Shown here piece after piece: positions 1 to 8,318 of a stretch of 64,000 bases of DNA. How positions within the stretch are numbered: the stretch's first letter is position 1; each line of letters starts with the position of its first letter. The notes under the pieces were generated by a model. It worked only from the letters and a program-made list of their open reading frames with translations, had not been told where the DNA came from and did no database searches. A program made the translations under genes and the position numbers. The stretch lies in contig JAHIVH010000066.1 of assembly GCA_018816735.1 (NCBI GenBank), positions 1 to 64,000 of the forward strand, in the 5' to 3' direction. This stretch comes from Pseudomonadota bacterium (GTDB lineage Bacteria; Desulfobacterota; Desulfobacteria; Desulfobacterales; JAHIVH01).

Positions 1-101
1 ATGACATCGCAATACGGGGACGTATATTTTCGTGCGGCATCTTGTAATTGTTTTTTTTCATCAACAGTCAATAAAACATTATATGGGCTTTTTCTCGGCA
101 T
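1..101 (-). CDS. IS630-like transposase, N-terminal part (runs off window)
   Basis: Only the first 33 codons are in the window, read leftward from an ATG at 101 behind a strong AGGAGG ribosome site at about 104-111. The peptide starts MPRKSPYNVLLT and contains ARKYTSPY. From memory, this resembles the start of the helix-turn-helix region of IS630-family transposases (MPRKSPY...ARKYTSPYRD). The rest lies outside the window, so it cannot be told whether the element is intact. It sits next to a tRNA and a zone of broken genes, which fits a mobile or unstable locus. Confidence 0.6.
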   Translation of the reverse strand, partial: MPRKSPYNVLLTVDEKKQLQDAARKYTSPYCDV

Positions 102-202
102 AATGACCTCCTATTTTAAGAAGTTTATTATGCCAGATGTTAGTAATTAAAGCAACAATAATACGTCATCGTATTTATGCAACTGTGTACTAAGTTTTTC
201 TG

Positions 203-289
203 CGGAGAGACAGGGATTCGAACCCTGGGTACCCTGAAAGATACAACGGTTTTCGAGACCGCCCCGTTCAGCCGCTCCGGCATCTCTCC
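203..289 (-). tRNA. tRNA-Ser (anticodon CGA)
   Basis: Read on the minus strand, 87 nt fold as a class II tRNA. A 7-bp acceptor stem pairs GGAGAGA with TCTCTCC, followed by discriminator G. The T arm contains GGTTCGAATCC, and there is a long variable arm typical of serine tRNAs. The anticodon loop is CTCGAAA, giving anticodon CGA, which reads UCG. The 3' CCA is not encoded (the next bases are CA). Confidence 0.95.
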
Positions 290-316
290 TACAGGTTTTT
301 AAATGACCCGCACAAT

Positions 317-347
317 ATAATATTTGACGGTTCAAATCAAATATTAT
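317..347. repeat. 11-bp inverted repeat upstream of tRNA-Ser
   Basis: ATAATATTTGA at 317-327 is mirrored exactly by TCAAATATTAT at 337-347 around a 9-nt loop. It lies about 28 bp upstream of the 5' end of the tRNA and just downstream of the stop of the gene fragment at 369-623. It could be a protein-binding site or a hairpin. A weak leftward promoter (TTGATT at 335-340, TATATT at 314-319) overlaps it and could serve the tRNA. Confidence 0.45.
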
Positions 348-368
348 CTGTCGGGTGTTATCGTTATT

Positions 369-623
369 TTACCGCCTATATTTTTTGTGCCGATATGGGA
401 TATCAGATTCATAATCAACGCCGCTGTCATCCGGATTCTGATCGTTCAGTTCAATGGATTGACTGTCAGGTTTGTAATTGTAACCACTCTGTTTGTCAGA
501 AGGCAAAAAGGGCCTTATGGTGAACTGGCCGTAATGATCGACATTGAAGCTATACTTGCCTTCATCATCAGTTGTTTGAAAGGAATATAACTCGTCCCCG
601 GTTATACTGACTTGGATTCCCTT
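369..623 (-). pseudogene. Orphan 3' fragment of a carboxypeptidase-regulatory-like protein
   Basis: An 84-residue open frame runs from just after a TAA at 624-626 to a TAA at 369-371 and contains no start codon. The peptide includes DDEGKYSFNVDHYGQFTIRP and GYNYKPDSQSIEL. This is the pattern of a carboxypeptidase-regulatory-like or SdrD-B-type beta-sandwich repeat (D-x-G-x-Y-x-F ... P-x-x-G-Y-x-F/Y-x-P). It begins a few bases after the stop of the broken acyl-CoA ligase, so it looks like the tail of an extracellular protein whose 5' part was deleted. The absence of a start is seen directly; the family call is by pattern. Confidence 0.6.
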
Positions 624-631
624 TTAATGAC

Positions 632-1571
632 TCACTCATAAAGGCTGTCAAGCAACTCCCTGTATTTTTGTTCCACAACTGAACGCCGCACCTTCAGGGT
701 AGGCGTAAGTTCGCCGGTCTCCACCTGAAACGGATGAGGCGTTATGATGAATTTTTTGATCGTCTCAAAACGGGCCAGCCTGCTGTTGGTTTGATCCACA
801 TGGTTTTGAATGTCATTTTTCAAATCCTCGCGGCTCGTTATCTGCTCGAATGACAGATCGCCGCAACCGTTTTTTTTCGCCCATACGCTCACATGATCCA
901 CAGACAAAGAAATCAGCGCTGTCAGATATTTTCTCCTGTCGTCATGTACCATGGCCAGTTCAATCATTGGATGGTTCATCAGCAGTTTTCAGTTCCACAC
1001 CCGGCAAGGTGCGGCCCACCGAACCGAAACGATAGGCGTCCGGTGAACACAGGGTGCAGAAGCATGACGTCTCGGTCTGCCCGTATCCTTCCAGATCGTC
1101 CAGAATCCGGGTGATGTCGTCCACATATGCAGCCGTTATCCCCCGCTGAATACGCATGAACTGACCGGAAACACGTTCCCCCACATGGGCAAGCGGAAGG
1201 AAGAACATCATGATGTTACCCAACTGATCATCTGTAATCAATTGGCCGGTTAGCGTCACCTGCGCCAGTACGTTTTTATGGCTGAGGCACGCGCCTTTGG
1301 GAGGTCCGGTCGTACCGGAGGTGTAGATGATAATTGCGATATCGTCCGGCTGGATTTTATTTTCAACATCACCGATGACACCGGGAGATGCAGCAAGGGT
1401 TTCTGCCCCTCTGTTTTCAAGCGCTTCAAGGCTGATGCTATTTTCTTCATCCAGTTCATCATCCCAGCAGATCAGCCATTTTAAATCCGGAAGTTCATGC
1501 AGGTGCGGTTTCAGCTTTTCCATCTGTGCCCGGTTTTCCACAAACAAAACGCTTGATCCGGAAGTAGCTGT
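632..1571 (-). pseudogene. AMP-forming acyl-CoA ligase, multiply deleted
   Basis: Two leftward frames (about 1571-960 and 979-632) carry pieces of one long-chain acyl-CoA synthetase: SSVLFVENRAQ, the AMP loop IIYTSGTTGPPKG, YGQTETSC, DRRKYLTALIS and the C-terminus ending SLYE. Compared with the intact paralog at 48077-49849, three parts are missing. These are the N-terminal roughly 110 residues (a stop codon at 1572-1574 directly precedes the remnant), about 115 residues between DDL and YGQTE, and about 75 residues before the GDRRKYL-type motif, where the frame also breaks. It therefore cannot make a working ligase. Confidence 0.85.
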
Positions 1572-1668
1572 TTACATGAAATTAAGGCTTGCCTTAATTT
1601 TTTCCGGAAATGCTTTACTACTCACCGTAATTTTTTGCACCCATTGATCTTCGCGTCCGGTATTAAAT

Positions 1669-3108
1669 TTATTCCCCGGAAACGCCTCCTCCGCCAAGCA
1701 CCCTATACATGATCACACGGTTTACGAGTCTGAGAAGTCTTGCATCAATCATGGCTTGCTGGGCACTGTATAATGAACGCTGGGCATCGAGGACAGTGAG
1801 GTAACTGTCTATCCCCTTTTTGTATCGCATATCGGAAAGCCGATAACTTTCATCTGTTGCCTCAAGAAGGGCTTGTTGGGCTTCGATCTGGTCATCCACT
1901 GTTCCGCTTTGCGCCAGGGCATCGGCCACTTCCCTGAAGGCGGTCTGGATGGTTTTTTCATAATTGGCTACGGCAATATCACGTTCGATTTCAGCAGCTT
2001 TGAGATTGGCCCTGTTTCGGCCTGCATTGAAAATGGGTATCGTGATTTGTGGCATAAAACTCCATGCCGGAGCGTCATCAAACAGAGTCTTCAGTTCATC
2101 ACTTGCGGTACCATAGGTTCCGGTGAGGGTAATACGGGGAAAGAACGCTGCCCGGGCAGCACCGATATTGGCGTTTACCGCTTTGAGCTGATTCTCTGCG
2201 GCCATGACATCCGGTCGGTTCAACAGTATCGAGGAAGGCATGTCAGGGGTCAGTTTTCTTATCGTGCGGTTCTCACTGTCGATGATTTTAAGATCATCCG
2301 GCAGGAATTCTTTGGAAACCGGGCAGCCCAAAAGAAGTGAAAGGGCATTCTCATCCTGGGCCACCTTGCCCGTGAAGCGCGCAATATCCAGTCTTGCCGC
2401 TTCCATCCGGGTCTGAGCCTGGCGGAGGTCCAGTTCCGAGGAGGCCCCCACATTGAACCTTTGTTTGATCATATCATATGACGCCTGCTGGGATTGCCAG
2501 GTGTCATTGGCGAGCTTGAGTTTTTCCCTGTCTGCCGCAAGTGTCAACCAGGTTCCTGCCACTTCCGATACCAGACTGATCTGGGTGCTTACCCTGGCCT
2601 GTTCGGTAGCTAAAAACTGTTCAAGTGCCTTGGCCTTCAGACTTTGAATCCGTCCAAAGAAATCAAGCTCATATGAGCTGATACCCACGTTCAGATTATA
2701 CTGACGCGCAATCATGGAATCACCTGTGGAAGACAGGCTCTCCGGTATTCTCTGGGCGCTTTCAGATGCCAGGGCATTTAAACCGGGCATTTGTTCCGAT
2801 CGCTGGATTCGGTAAAGCGCCTGCATTTTTTCAATATTCAGACAGGCTGCGCGAAGGTCCCTGTTATTGGAGAGAGCCAGTTCAAGGACGTTTTGAAGCT
2901 GGTCATTTATAAAAAATGCCTTCCACGGAATGCTGGCGGCGGTTTTTTCATCTTTTCCGGCGTTATTGTTCTTATAGGCCTCTCCTTCAGGCCAGACGTC
3001 AGCCACGGGCAGCTCAGGGTGTTTGTATTCCGGAGCAAGACTGCATCCCGGACCGGTCAGGGGCAGGGCCAAAAGCAGGATAACGCATATCAAACCATTT
3101 TTGTTCAT
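1669..3108 (-). CDS. RND efflux outer-membrane channel lipoprotein (OprM/NodT type)
   Basis: A 479-residue outer-membrane factor that forms the exit duct of the tripartite pump encoded by the next two genes. An N-terminal signal ends in TGPGC followed by SLAPEYKHPE, the usual start of mature OprM-like lipoproteins. Two repeated OEP regions contain the conserved helices (ELDLRQAQTRMEAARLDIARF; NLKAAEIERDIAVANYE). The start at 3108 is chosen because GGAGGAA at 3117-3123 sits in front of it. An upstream in-frame ATG at 3147 overlaps the pump gene and lacks an obvious site. It is the last gene of the operon. Confidence 0.93.
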   Translation of the reverse strand: MNKNGLICVILLLALPLTGPGCSLAPEYKHPELPVADVWPEGEAYKNNNAGKDEKTAASIPWKAFFINDQLQNVLELALSNNRDLRAACLNIEKMQALYRIQRSEQMPGLNALASESAQRIPESLSSTGDSMIARQYNLNVGISSYELDFFGRIQSLKAKALEQFLATEQARVSTQISLVSEVAGTWLTLAADREKLKLANDTWQSQQASYDMIKQRFNVGASSELDLRQAQTRMEAARLDIARFTGKVAQDENALSLLLGCPVSKEFLPDDLKIIDSENRTIRKLTPDMPSSILLNRPDVMAAENQLKAVNANIGAARAAFFPRITLTGTYGTASDELKTLFDDAPAWSFMPQITIPIFNAGRNRANLKAAEIERDIAVANYEKTIQTAFREVADALAQSGTVDDQIEAQQALLEATDESYRLSDMRYKKGIDSYLTVLDAQRSLYSAQQAMIDARLLRLVNRVIMYRVLGGGGVSGE

Positions 3109-3139
3109 TGGAATCGTTCCTCCACGAAAAACAGGGAAT

Positions 3140-6100
3140 TTATTCATGATGATCAGGCTTTTTTGCCTTAAAAATTTGTCTTACAATCACAAAAAACAGC
3201 GGGACAAAGAAAATAGCCAGGAAGGTTGCTGAAAACATTCCGCCCATCACGCCTGTCCCGATGGCGTTCTGGCTTCCTGAGCCTGCGCCTGTTGAGGTTG
3301 CCAGGGGAAGCACGCCCAGGATAAAAGCCAGTGATGTCATAAGGATGGGTCTTAAGCGCCTTCTGACAGCCTCCAGTGTGGCCGTAATCAGTGGAACATT
3401 TTTTTCCATTTGCGCCTTGGCGAATTCCACTATCAGAATGGCATTTTTGGCGGAAAGGCCAATCGTCGTCAAAAGACCGACCTGAAAATAGACATCATTG
3501 GACAGCCCCCTGAAGGTCGCAGCAGTGAGCGCACCGATAATTCCCAAGGGGACGACGAGCATGACCGAAAAAGGAATGGCCCAGCTTTCATAAAGTGCGG
3601 CCAGGCAGAGGAAGACAACCAAAAGTGAAATAGCATAAAGAGCGGGAGCCTGTGAACCGGACATTTTTTCCTGGTATGAAATACCTGTCCACTCATAACC
3701 GATGCCTGGCGGCAGATTCGCTGCCATATCTTCCATGACTTTCATGGCCTCACCGGAACTTCTTCCCGGTGCGGCTTGCCCGGTAATTTCACGTGAAGGC
3801 ATGCCGTTGAATCTTTCGAGACGAGGAGACCCATAGGTCCAGTGAGCGGATGTAAAGGCGGAGAAGGGGACCATTTCTTCTCTGTTGTTCCGCACATGCC
3901 AGGCGCTCATGTCATCAGGATTCATTCTGAACGGCGCATCTGCCATTACATAAACTTTTTTCACACGCCCCTTGTCGACAAAATCATTGATATAGGAGCC
4001 GCCCCAGGCGCTTGTTAACGTATCATTGATGTCCGTGATGGACACGCCTAAAGCCCCTGCTTTTTGAAAATCGATATCGAGTTTGTATTCGGGAGTGTCG
4101 TCCTGACCATTGGGCCGGACAGCCATGACCAGAGGGTTCTGTGAGGCCATGCCAAGAAGCTGGTTTCTGGCTTCGATCAGTTTTTCGTGTCCCAGACCTG
4201 CTCTATCCTGAAGTTGAAAGTCAAATCCTGTGGCATGCCCCAGCTCCATGACCGCTGGCGGCGGAAAAGCGAAAATCATGGCATCTTTTACCCGGGAGAG
4301 GGCTCCCATGGCTTTTCCTGCAACTGCTTTGACTTTGAGATCAGGCCTTTTTCTTTCATCCCAGTCTCTTAGCTGGACAAATGCGATCCCGGTGTTCTGA
4401 CCGCGGCCGGCAAAGCTGAAACCGGCAACCGTAAAAAGGGATTTTACAGCTTCATGCTGCTCATCAAGGAAATGGTCTTCCACCTGTTCCAGAACTTTTA
4501 TTGTCCGTTCCTGGGTGGCGCCCACAGGAAGCTGGATCATGGAAAACAACATACCCTGATCTTCATCCGGCAGAAAGGAGGTGGGCATTCTTAAGAAGAG
4601 ATACGCCATTCCCGCTAAAATTAACAGGTAAATGACCATATACCGTTTGGAGGAAAAAAGTATCCGTTTGACTGCAGACTGATAGAGAATGTTGCTCTTG
4701 TCAAACCATCGGTTGAAGCGTTTGAAAAAAAATGAAAACCAGGCCTTTTCCGAAATGGTGTGCCCTTTATCAACCGGTCTGAGCATGGTGGCACATAGCG
4801 CCGGAGTCAAAATCAGTGCCACGATAACGGATAAAACCATTGCAGAAACAATGGTGATTGAGAACTGGCGGTAGATCACTCCGGTGGAACCGCCAAAAAA
4901 TGCCATGGGAACAAACACAGCCGATAAGACCAACGCGATTCCGATGAGTGCTCCCGTAATCTGATCCATTGATTTTCTTGTGGCTTCTTTTGGGGGGAGT
5001 CCCTCTTCTGACATGATACGCTCCACATTTTCAACAACGACGATCGCATCATCCACCAGAAGACCGATGGCAAGGACCATGGCAAACATGGTAAGCGTAT
5101 TGATGGAAAATCCAAAGGCTTCAAGAACGGCAAACGTTCCCAGAAGCACAACAGGTACCGCAATGGTAGGAATGAGCGTGGCCCTGAAACTCTGAAGGAA
5201 CAGATACATGACGAGAAAAACCAGTAAGATGGCTTCCCCAAGAGTTTTGATAACTTCCTCGATGGAAATTCTAATGAAGGGGGTTGTGTCATATGCAAAA
5301 ACCGTCTTCATACCCGTGGGGAAGAACTCAGACAGTGCATCGAGTTTGGATTTAATCGTATCTGCAGTTTCAAGCGCATTGGCATTGGATGCAAGCTTGA
5401 TGGCAATACCTGCGGCAGGGTTTCTGTTGAATCGGGCCATGGTTTCATAGTTTTCACTGCCAAGCTCTATTCGTGACACATCCTCCAGGTGAACGGTTGA
5501 ACCATCCGGATTTATTTTAAGGAGAATTTTTCCGAATTCTTCGGGTGTCCTTAAGAGGGTTTGGGAGGTGATCGTGGCATTCAGTTGCTGGCCTTCGACA
5601 GCAGGTGTTCCTCCCAGTTGACCTGCAGAAACCTGAATGTTCTGGATACGGATAGCGGATTTCACATCAAATGGGGTGAGATTGAAACTTTTCAGTTTTA
5701 TCGGATCAATCCAGATGCGCATGGCATATGGAGAACCGAACAACAACACCTCTCCCACACCCGGAAGGCGGCTTACGATATCCTGAATGTTGGCGGCCAC
5801 ATAATCACAGAGATCATACCTGTTCATACTGCCGTCTTCAGAAACAAATCCGACGACCATCAGAAAGTTTCTTGTGGATTTCGCAACCTGAATGCCCTGT
5901 TGCTGGACCACTTGCGGCAAAAGGGGCATTGCCAGCTGCAATTTGTTCTGAACCTGAACCTGGGCGATGTTAGGGTCGGTTCCTGCGTCAAACGTCAGTG
6001 TAATTGACGACGAGCCTGACGAATCGCTAGTGGAAGAAATATAATTCAGATGATCGATGCCGTTCATCTTCTGCTCGATGATCTGTGTGACCGTATTTTC

Positions 6101-6271
6101 GAGAGTTCGCGCAGATGCACCGGGATACCTGGCCGTGATGGTGATTTCAGGTGGTGCAATGGCCGGATACTGGGCAACCGGGAGATTTTTGATGGCCAGC
6201 AAACCGGCAAGCATGATGATGATTGCGATTACCCATGCAAAGATGGGCCGGTTGATAAAAAAATGAGACAT
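3140..6271 (-). CDS. RND multidrug efflux pump, AcrB/MexB (HAE1) type
   Basis: A 1043-residue inner-membrane proton-drug antiporter, the usual length for the family. The N-terminus [17 protein letters not shown] is typical. The proton-relay aspartates D407 and D408 are present in [15 protein letters not shown], and the partner lysine is present in [14 protein letters not shown] near residue 940. Twelve membrane segments and two large periplasmic loops are expected and consistent with the sequence. A GAGGAGA ribosome site precedes the ATG. It lies 12 nt after the fusion-protein gene and just before the channel gene, so the three form one operon, very likely controlled by the TetR gene at 7595. 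Substrates cannot be read from sequence. Confidence 0.96.
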   Translation of the reverse strand: MSHFFINRPIFAWVIAIIIMLAGLLAIKNLPVAQYPAIAPPEITITARYPGASARTLENTVTQIIEQKMNGIDHLNYISSTSDSSGSSSITLTFDAGTDPNIAQVQVQNKLQLAMPLLPQVVQQQGIQVAKSTRNFLMVVGFVSEDGSMNRYDLCDYVAANIQDIVSRLPGVGEVLLFGSPYAMRIWIDPIKLKSFNLTPFDVKSAIRIQNIQVSAGQLGGTPAVEGQQLNATITSQTLLRTPEEFGKILLKINPDGSTVHLEDVSRIELGSENYETMARFNRNPAAGIAIKLASNANALETADTIKSKLDALSEFFPTGMKTVFAYDTTPFIRISIEEVIKTLGEAILLVFLVMYLFLQSFRATLIPTIAVPVVLLGTFAVLEAFGFSINTLTMFAMVLAIGLLVDDAIVVVENVERIMSEEGLPPKEATRKSMDQITGALIGIALVLSAVFVPMAFFGGSTGVIYRQFSITIVSAMVLSVIVALILTPALCATMLRPVDKGHTISEKAWFSFFFKRFNRWFDKSNILYQSAVKRILFSSKRYMVIYLLILAGMAYLFLRMPTSFLPDEDQGMLFSMIQLPVGATQERTIKVLEQVEDHFLDEQHEAVKSLFTVAGFSFAGRGQNTGIAFVQLRDWDERKRPDLKVKAVAGKAMGALSRVKDAMIFAFPPPAVMELGHATGFDFQLQDRAGLGHEKLIEARNQLLGMASQNPLVMAVRPNGQDDTPEYKLDIDFQKAGALGVSITDINDTLTSAWGGSYINDFVDKGRVKKVYVMADAPFRMNPDDMSAWHVRNNREEMVPFSAFTSAHWTYGSPRLERFNGMPSREITGQAAPGRSSGEAMKVMEDMAANLPPGIGYEWTGISYQEKMSGSQAPALYAISLLVVFLCLAALYESWAIPFSVMLVVPLGIIGALTAATFRGLSNDVYFQVGLLTTIGLSAKNAILIVEFAKAQMEKNVPLITATLEAVRRRLRPILMTSLAFILGVLPLATSTGAGSGSQNAIGTGVMGGMFSATFLAIFFVPLFFVIVRQIFKAKKPDHHE

Positions 6272-6283
6272 AATGCTTCTCCT

Positions 6284-7510
6284 CTACTTTTCAGCTCCGG
6301 ATGGTGATTGCGTATGGGATGTCCCACTGTTTCTTTCAGCTGCACGTTCTTCTGCTCCGAAAAGCATTGTTTTGACCGGGCTGCCAGGACGGATTTTTTG
6401 AAGACCTTCCACGATGACCTTGTCTCCTTCAGTCAGGCCGTCGCTCACCAGCCAGCTGTTACCGACCGCACGGTCGATCTGAAGCTCTCTGGTCTGGGCC
6501 ATATCCGAGGTATCCACAATCATGGCAACGGCTATGCCTTTGGCGTTCCGGGTCACGCAACGCTGGGGAACAAGAATGGCGTTTTCGTTTACGCCTTCCT
6601 CTACCAGTGCACGGACAAACATTCCGGGCAAGAGGGTCAGTTCAGGATTCGGAAAAACAGATCGGAGAATCACAGAACCGGTTCCAGGGTCCACCGTAAC
6701 ATCTGAAAATTTCAGGACACCTTCCTGTGAGTAAGGGGTACCGTCTTCCAGAAGCATTTTGACTCTGGCCTGATTGTCAGCATCTTTTTTGATCAATCCC
6801 TTTTCCATGCTTTTTTTCAGATGAAGCATGCTGCTGCTGGACTGGGTCACGTCCACATAAACCGGGTCGAGTTTCTGAATAGTGGACAGGGCAACAGCCT
6901 GAAACGCCGTAACCAGGGCGCCTGTGGTGACCGAGGATTTCCCGATTCGTCCGGATATCGGTGCTTTGACACTGGTGTATTCGAGGTTGATCTGTGCTTT
7001 TTCCATTTCAGCTTTGGCTGAGAGTATATCGGCCTCTGCCTTTTTGGCTGCTGCATCTGCATCATCATATTCCTGCTGGCTTATGGCATTGGCCATGGCC
7101 AGCTCCTTATATCTTTCGGCCTTGGAGCGAGCTGGCGGCAAAATCGATTCCGCACGGGCTAAAGACGCTTTTGCACTATCGTATGCGGCTTTGAAAAGAG
7201 CCGGGTCGATCTGGTAGAGCACATCGCCTTCATTGACTTCGGACCCTTCAGTGAAAAGCATTTTTTGAATGATACCACCCACCTGGGGCCTGACCTCAGC
7301 CACAAGAAAGGCAGAGACCCGTCCGGAAAGTTCGGTGGCGATAGTCACATGTTCCGGTTTTATCTCCATAACCGATACTTCGACTGCCTGATTTGCGCCT
7401 TGGCGGGAGGATTCATTCTCTCCCGGTTTACTGCAGGCAGAAAGTGCCAAAACCATGGATATGATGATTCCAATGGAGGCGATGATCCCGACGCTTTGAT
7501 TTTTTTTCAT
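6284..7510 (-). CDS. RND efflux periplasmic adaptor lipoprotein (AcrA/MexA type)
   Basis: A 408-residue membrane fusion protein linking the pump to the outer-membrane channel. A signal peptide ends in the lipobox LSAC (about residue 26). Then come the lipoyl/barrel-sandwich half (VRPQVGGIIQKMLFTEGSEVNEGDVLYQIDP), an alpha-hairpin with heptads (residues about 110-170), the second lipoyl half (YTSVKAPISGRIGKS) and the beta-barrel domain. It is the first gene of the operon. A TetR-type palindrome lies at 7573-7588, between this start and the repressor gene's 3' end, where the operon promoter should be. Confidence 0.95.
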   Translation of the reverse strand: MKKNQSVGIIASIGIIISMVLALSACSKPGENESSRQGANQAVEVSVMEIKPEHVTIATELSGRVSAFLVAEVRPQVGGIIQKMLFTEGSEVNEGDVLYQIDPALFKAAYDSAKASLARAESILPPARSKAERYKELAMANAISQQEYDDADAAAKKAEADILSAKAEMEKAQINLEYTSVKAPISGRIGKSSVTTGALVTAFQAVALSTIQKLDPVYVDVTQSSSSMLHLKKSMEKGLIKKDADNQARVKMLLEDGTPYSQEGVLKFSDVTVDPGTGSVILRSVFPNPELTLLPGMFVRALVEEGVNENAILVPQRCVTRNAKGIAVAMIVDTSDMAQTRELQIDRAVGNSWLVSDGLTEGDKVIVEGLQKIRPGSPVKTMLFGAEERAAERNSGTSHTQSPSGAEK

Positions 7511-7572
7511 GTAACACCTTTTTTAAAAAGTCTGCATTATGATGGTTTTGTCTGACATTGTAATATCATAAA

Positions 7573-7588
7573 GAATGAATGTTCATTC
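7573..7588. promoter_or_regulatory. Palindromic operator in front of the RND operon
   Basis: GAATGAA-TG-TTCATTC is a 7-bp inverted repeat with a 2-bp centre. It has the same half-sites as the perfect palindrome at 8188-8203 in front of the tetR gene. It lies about 63 bp upstream of the adaptor gene start. TetR repressors bind such palindromes. That this protein binds here is inferred from the matched pair. Confidence 0.75.
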
Positions 7589-7594
7589 CTTTTC

Positions 7595-8176
7595 CTATAT
7601 CCGTATGCTGTCCCAGCAGGAGGAAACGATTGTTTCGGAAAGGGCATTATCAATTTTAATAAAACCCTGGTGATGATCTCTGACTGCCCAAAAGATCGGC
7701 GCAATGGCCAGATCAAAAAACAGGGCCATGGGGATTGGCTTAATTACTTGATATTCCATGCCTTTTTCGTAAAGCTCCAGAACGATATCATGTTCCCCTG
7801 TTGTGTTGGTCAGTTTGTTTCTTCTGACCTCCAGGCCATACGGGGAATGATGAAATTGTTCGTTATACCTGAATTCCAGGGGCTGCTTGATAAAATAATC
7901 GATGATACCTTTTCCGATATGGAAAAAACATTCCCGGACAGGCCGGCCATGAGGATATCTTTCCTTGAGATGATTCGTGAATTTATCAAACAGGGTCGTG
8001 TGGATTTCCATGATCAGAACATCTCTGTTTTTGAAATAGCGGTAGATTGTGCCTGCACCCACGCCTGCACGTTCCGAGATTTGAGCCATGGGGGCGCCAT
8101 GAAAGCCTTGTTCAGCAAAAAGCGTCATGGCTGCGTTTAAGATATCGTTCCGTTTGTCAGTCTTGCTCATGTTCAC
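7595..8176 (-). CDS. TetR/AcrR-family repressor of the RND pump
   Basis: A 193-residue regulator. Residues about 10-55 form the TetR helix-turn-helix (ILNAAMTLFAEQGF ... ISERAGVGAGTIYRYFKNRD). The C-terminal ligand domain is unassigned. The gene starts at a GTG at 8176, or at an in-frame ATG at 8170. It points the same way as the efflux operon and lies directly upstream of it. Matching palindromes stand in front of both transcription units, so autorepression and control of the pump are the simplest reading. Confidence 0.92.
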   Translation of the reverse strand: MNMSKTDKRNDILNAAMTLFAEQGFHGAPMAQISERAGVGAGTIYRYFKNRDVLIMEIHTTLFDKFTNHLKERYPHGRPVRECFFHIGKGIIDYFIKQPLEFRYNEQFHHSPYGLEVRRNKLTNTTGEHDIVLELYEKGMEYQVIKPIPMALFFDLAIAPIFWAVRDHHQGFIKIDNALSETIVSSCWDSIRI

Positions 8177-8187
8177 CGTGTTTCATA

Positions 8188-8203
8188 GAATGAATATTCA
8201 TTC
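8188..8203. promoter_or_regulatory. Perfect 16-bp palindromic operator in front of tetR
   Basis: GAATGAATATTCATTC is self-complementary over all 16 bases and starts 12 bp upstream of the repressor's GTG. The half-site GAATGAA is shared with the site at 7573-7588. Confidence 0.8.
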
Positions 8204-8318
8204 TTGTTTAGGGGAATTCCGTTTTTATGTCAAGCAGATTTAGGATAACACGGCAAGTCTTTTTGAAATTGTTTTCAGGGTTGCGTTTTGGTCACGATAT
8301 GATAGGGGGATGGTATTC

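Noticed and set aside
324..590. Rightward 88-codon open frame rich in hydrophobic residues
   Set aside because: It is the complement of the coding-like fragment at 369-623, overlaps an inverted repeat at its start and has no ribosome site.
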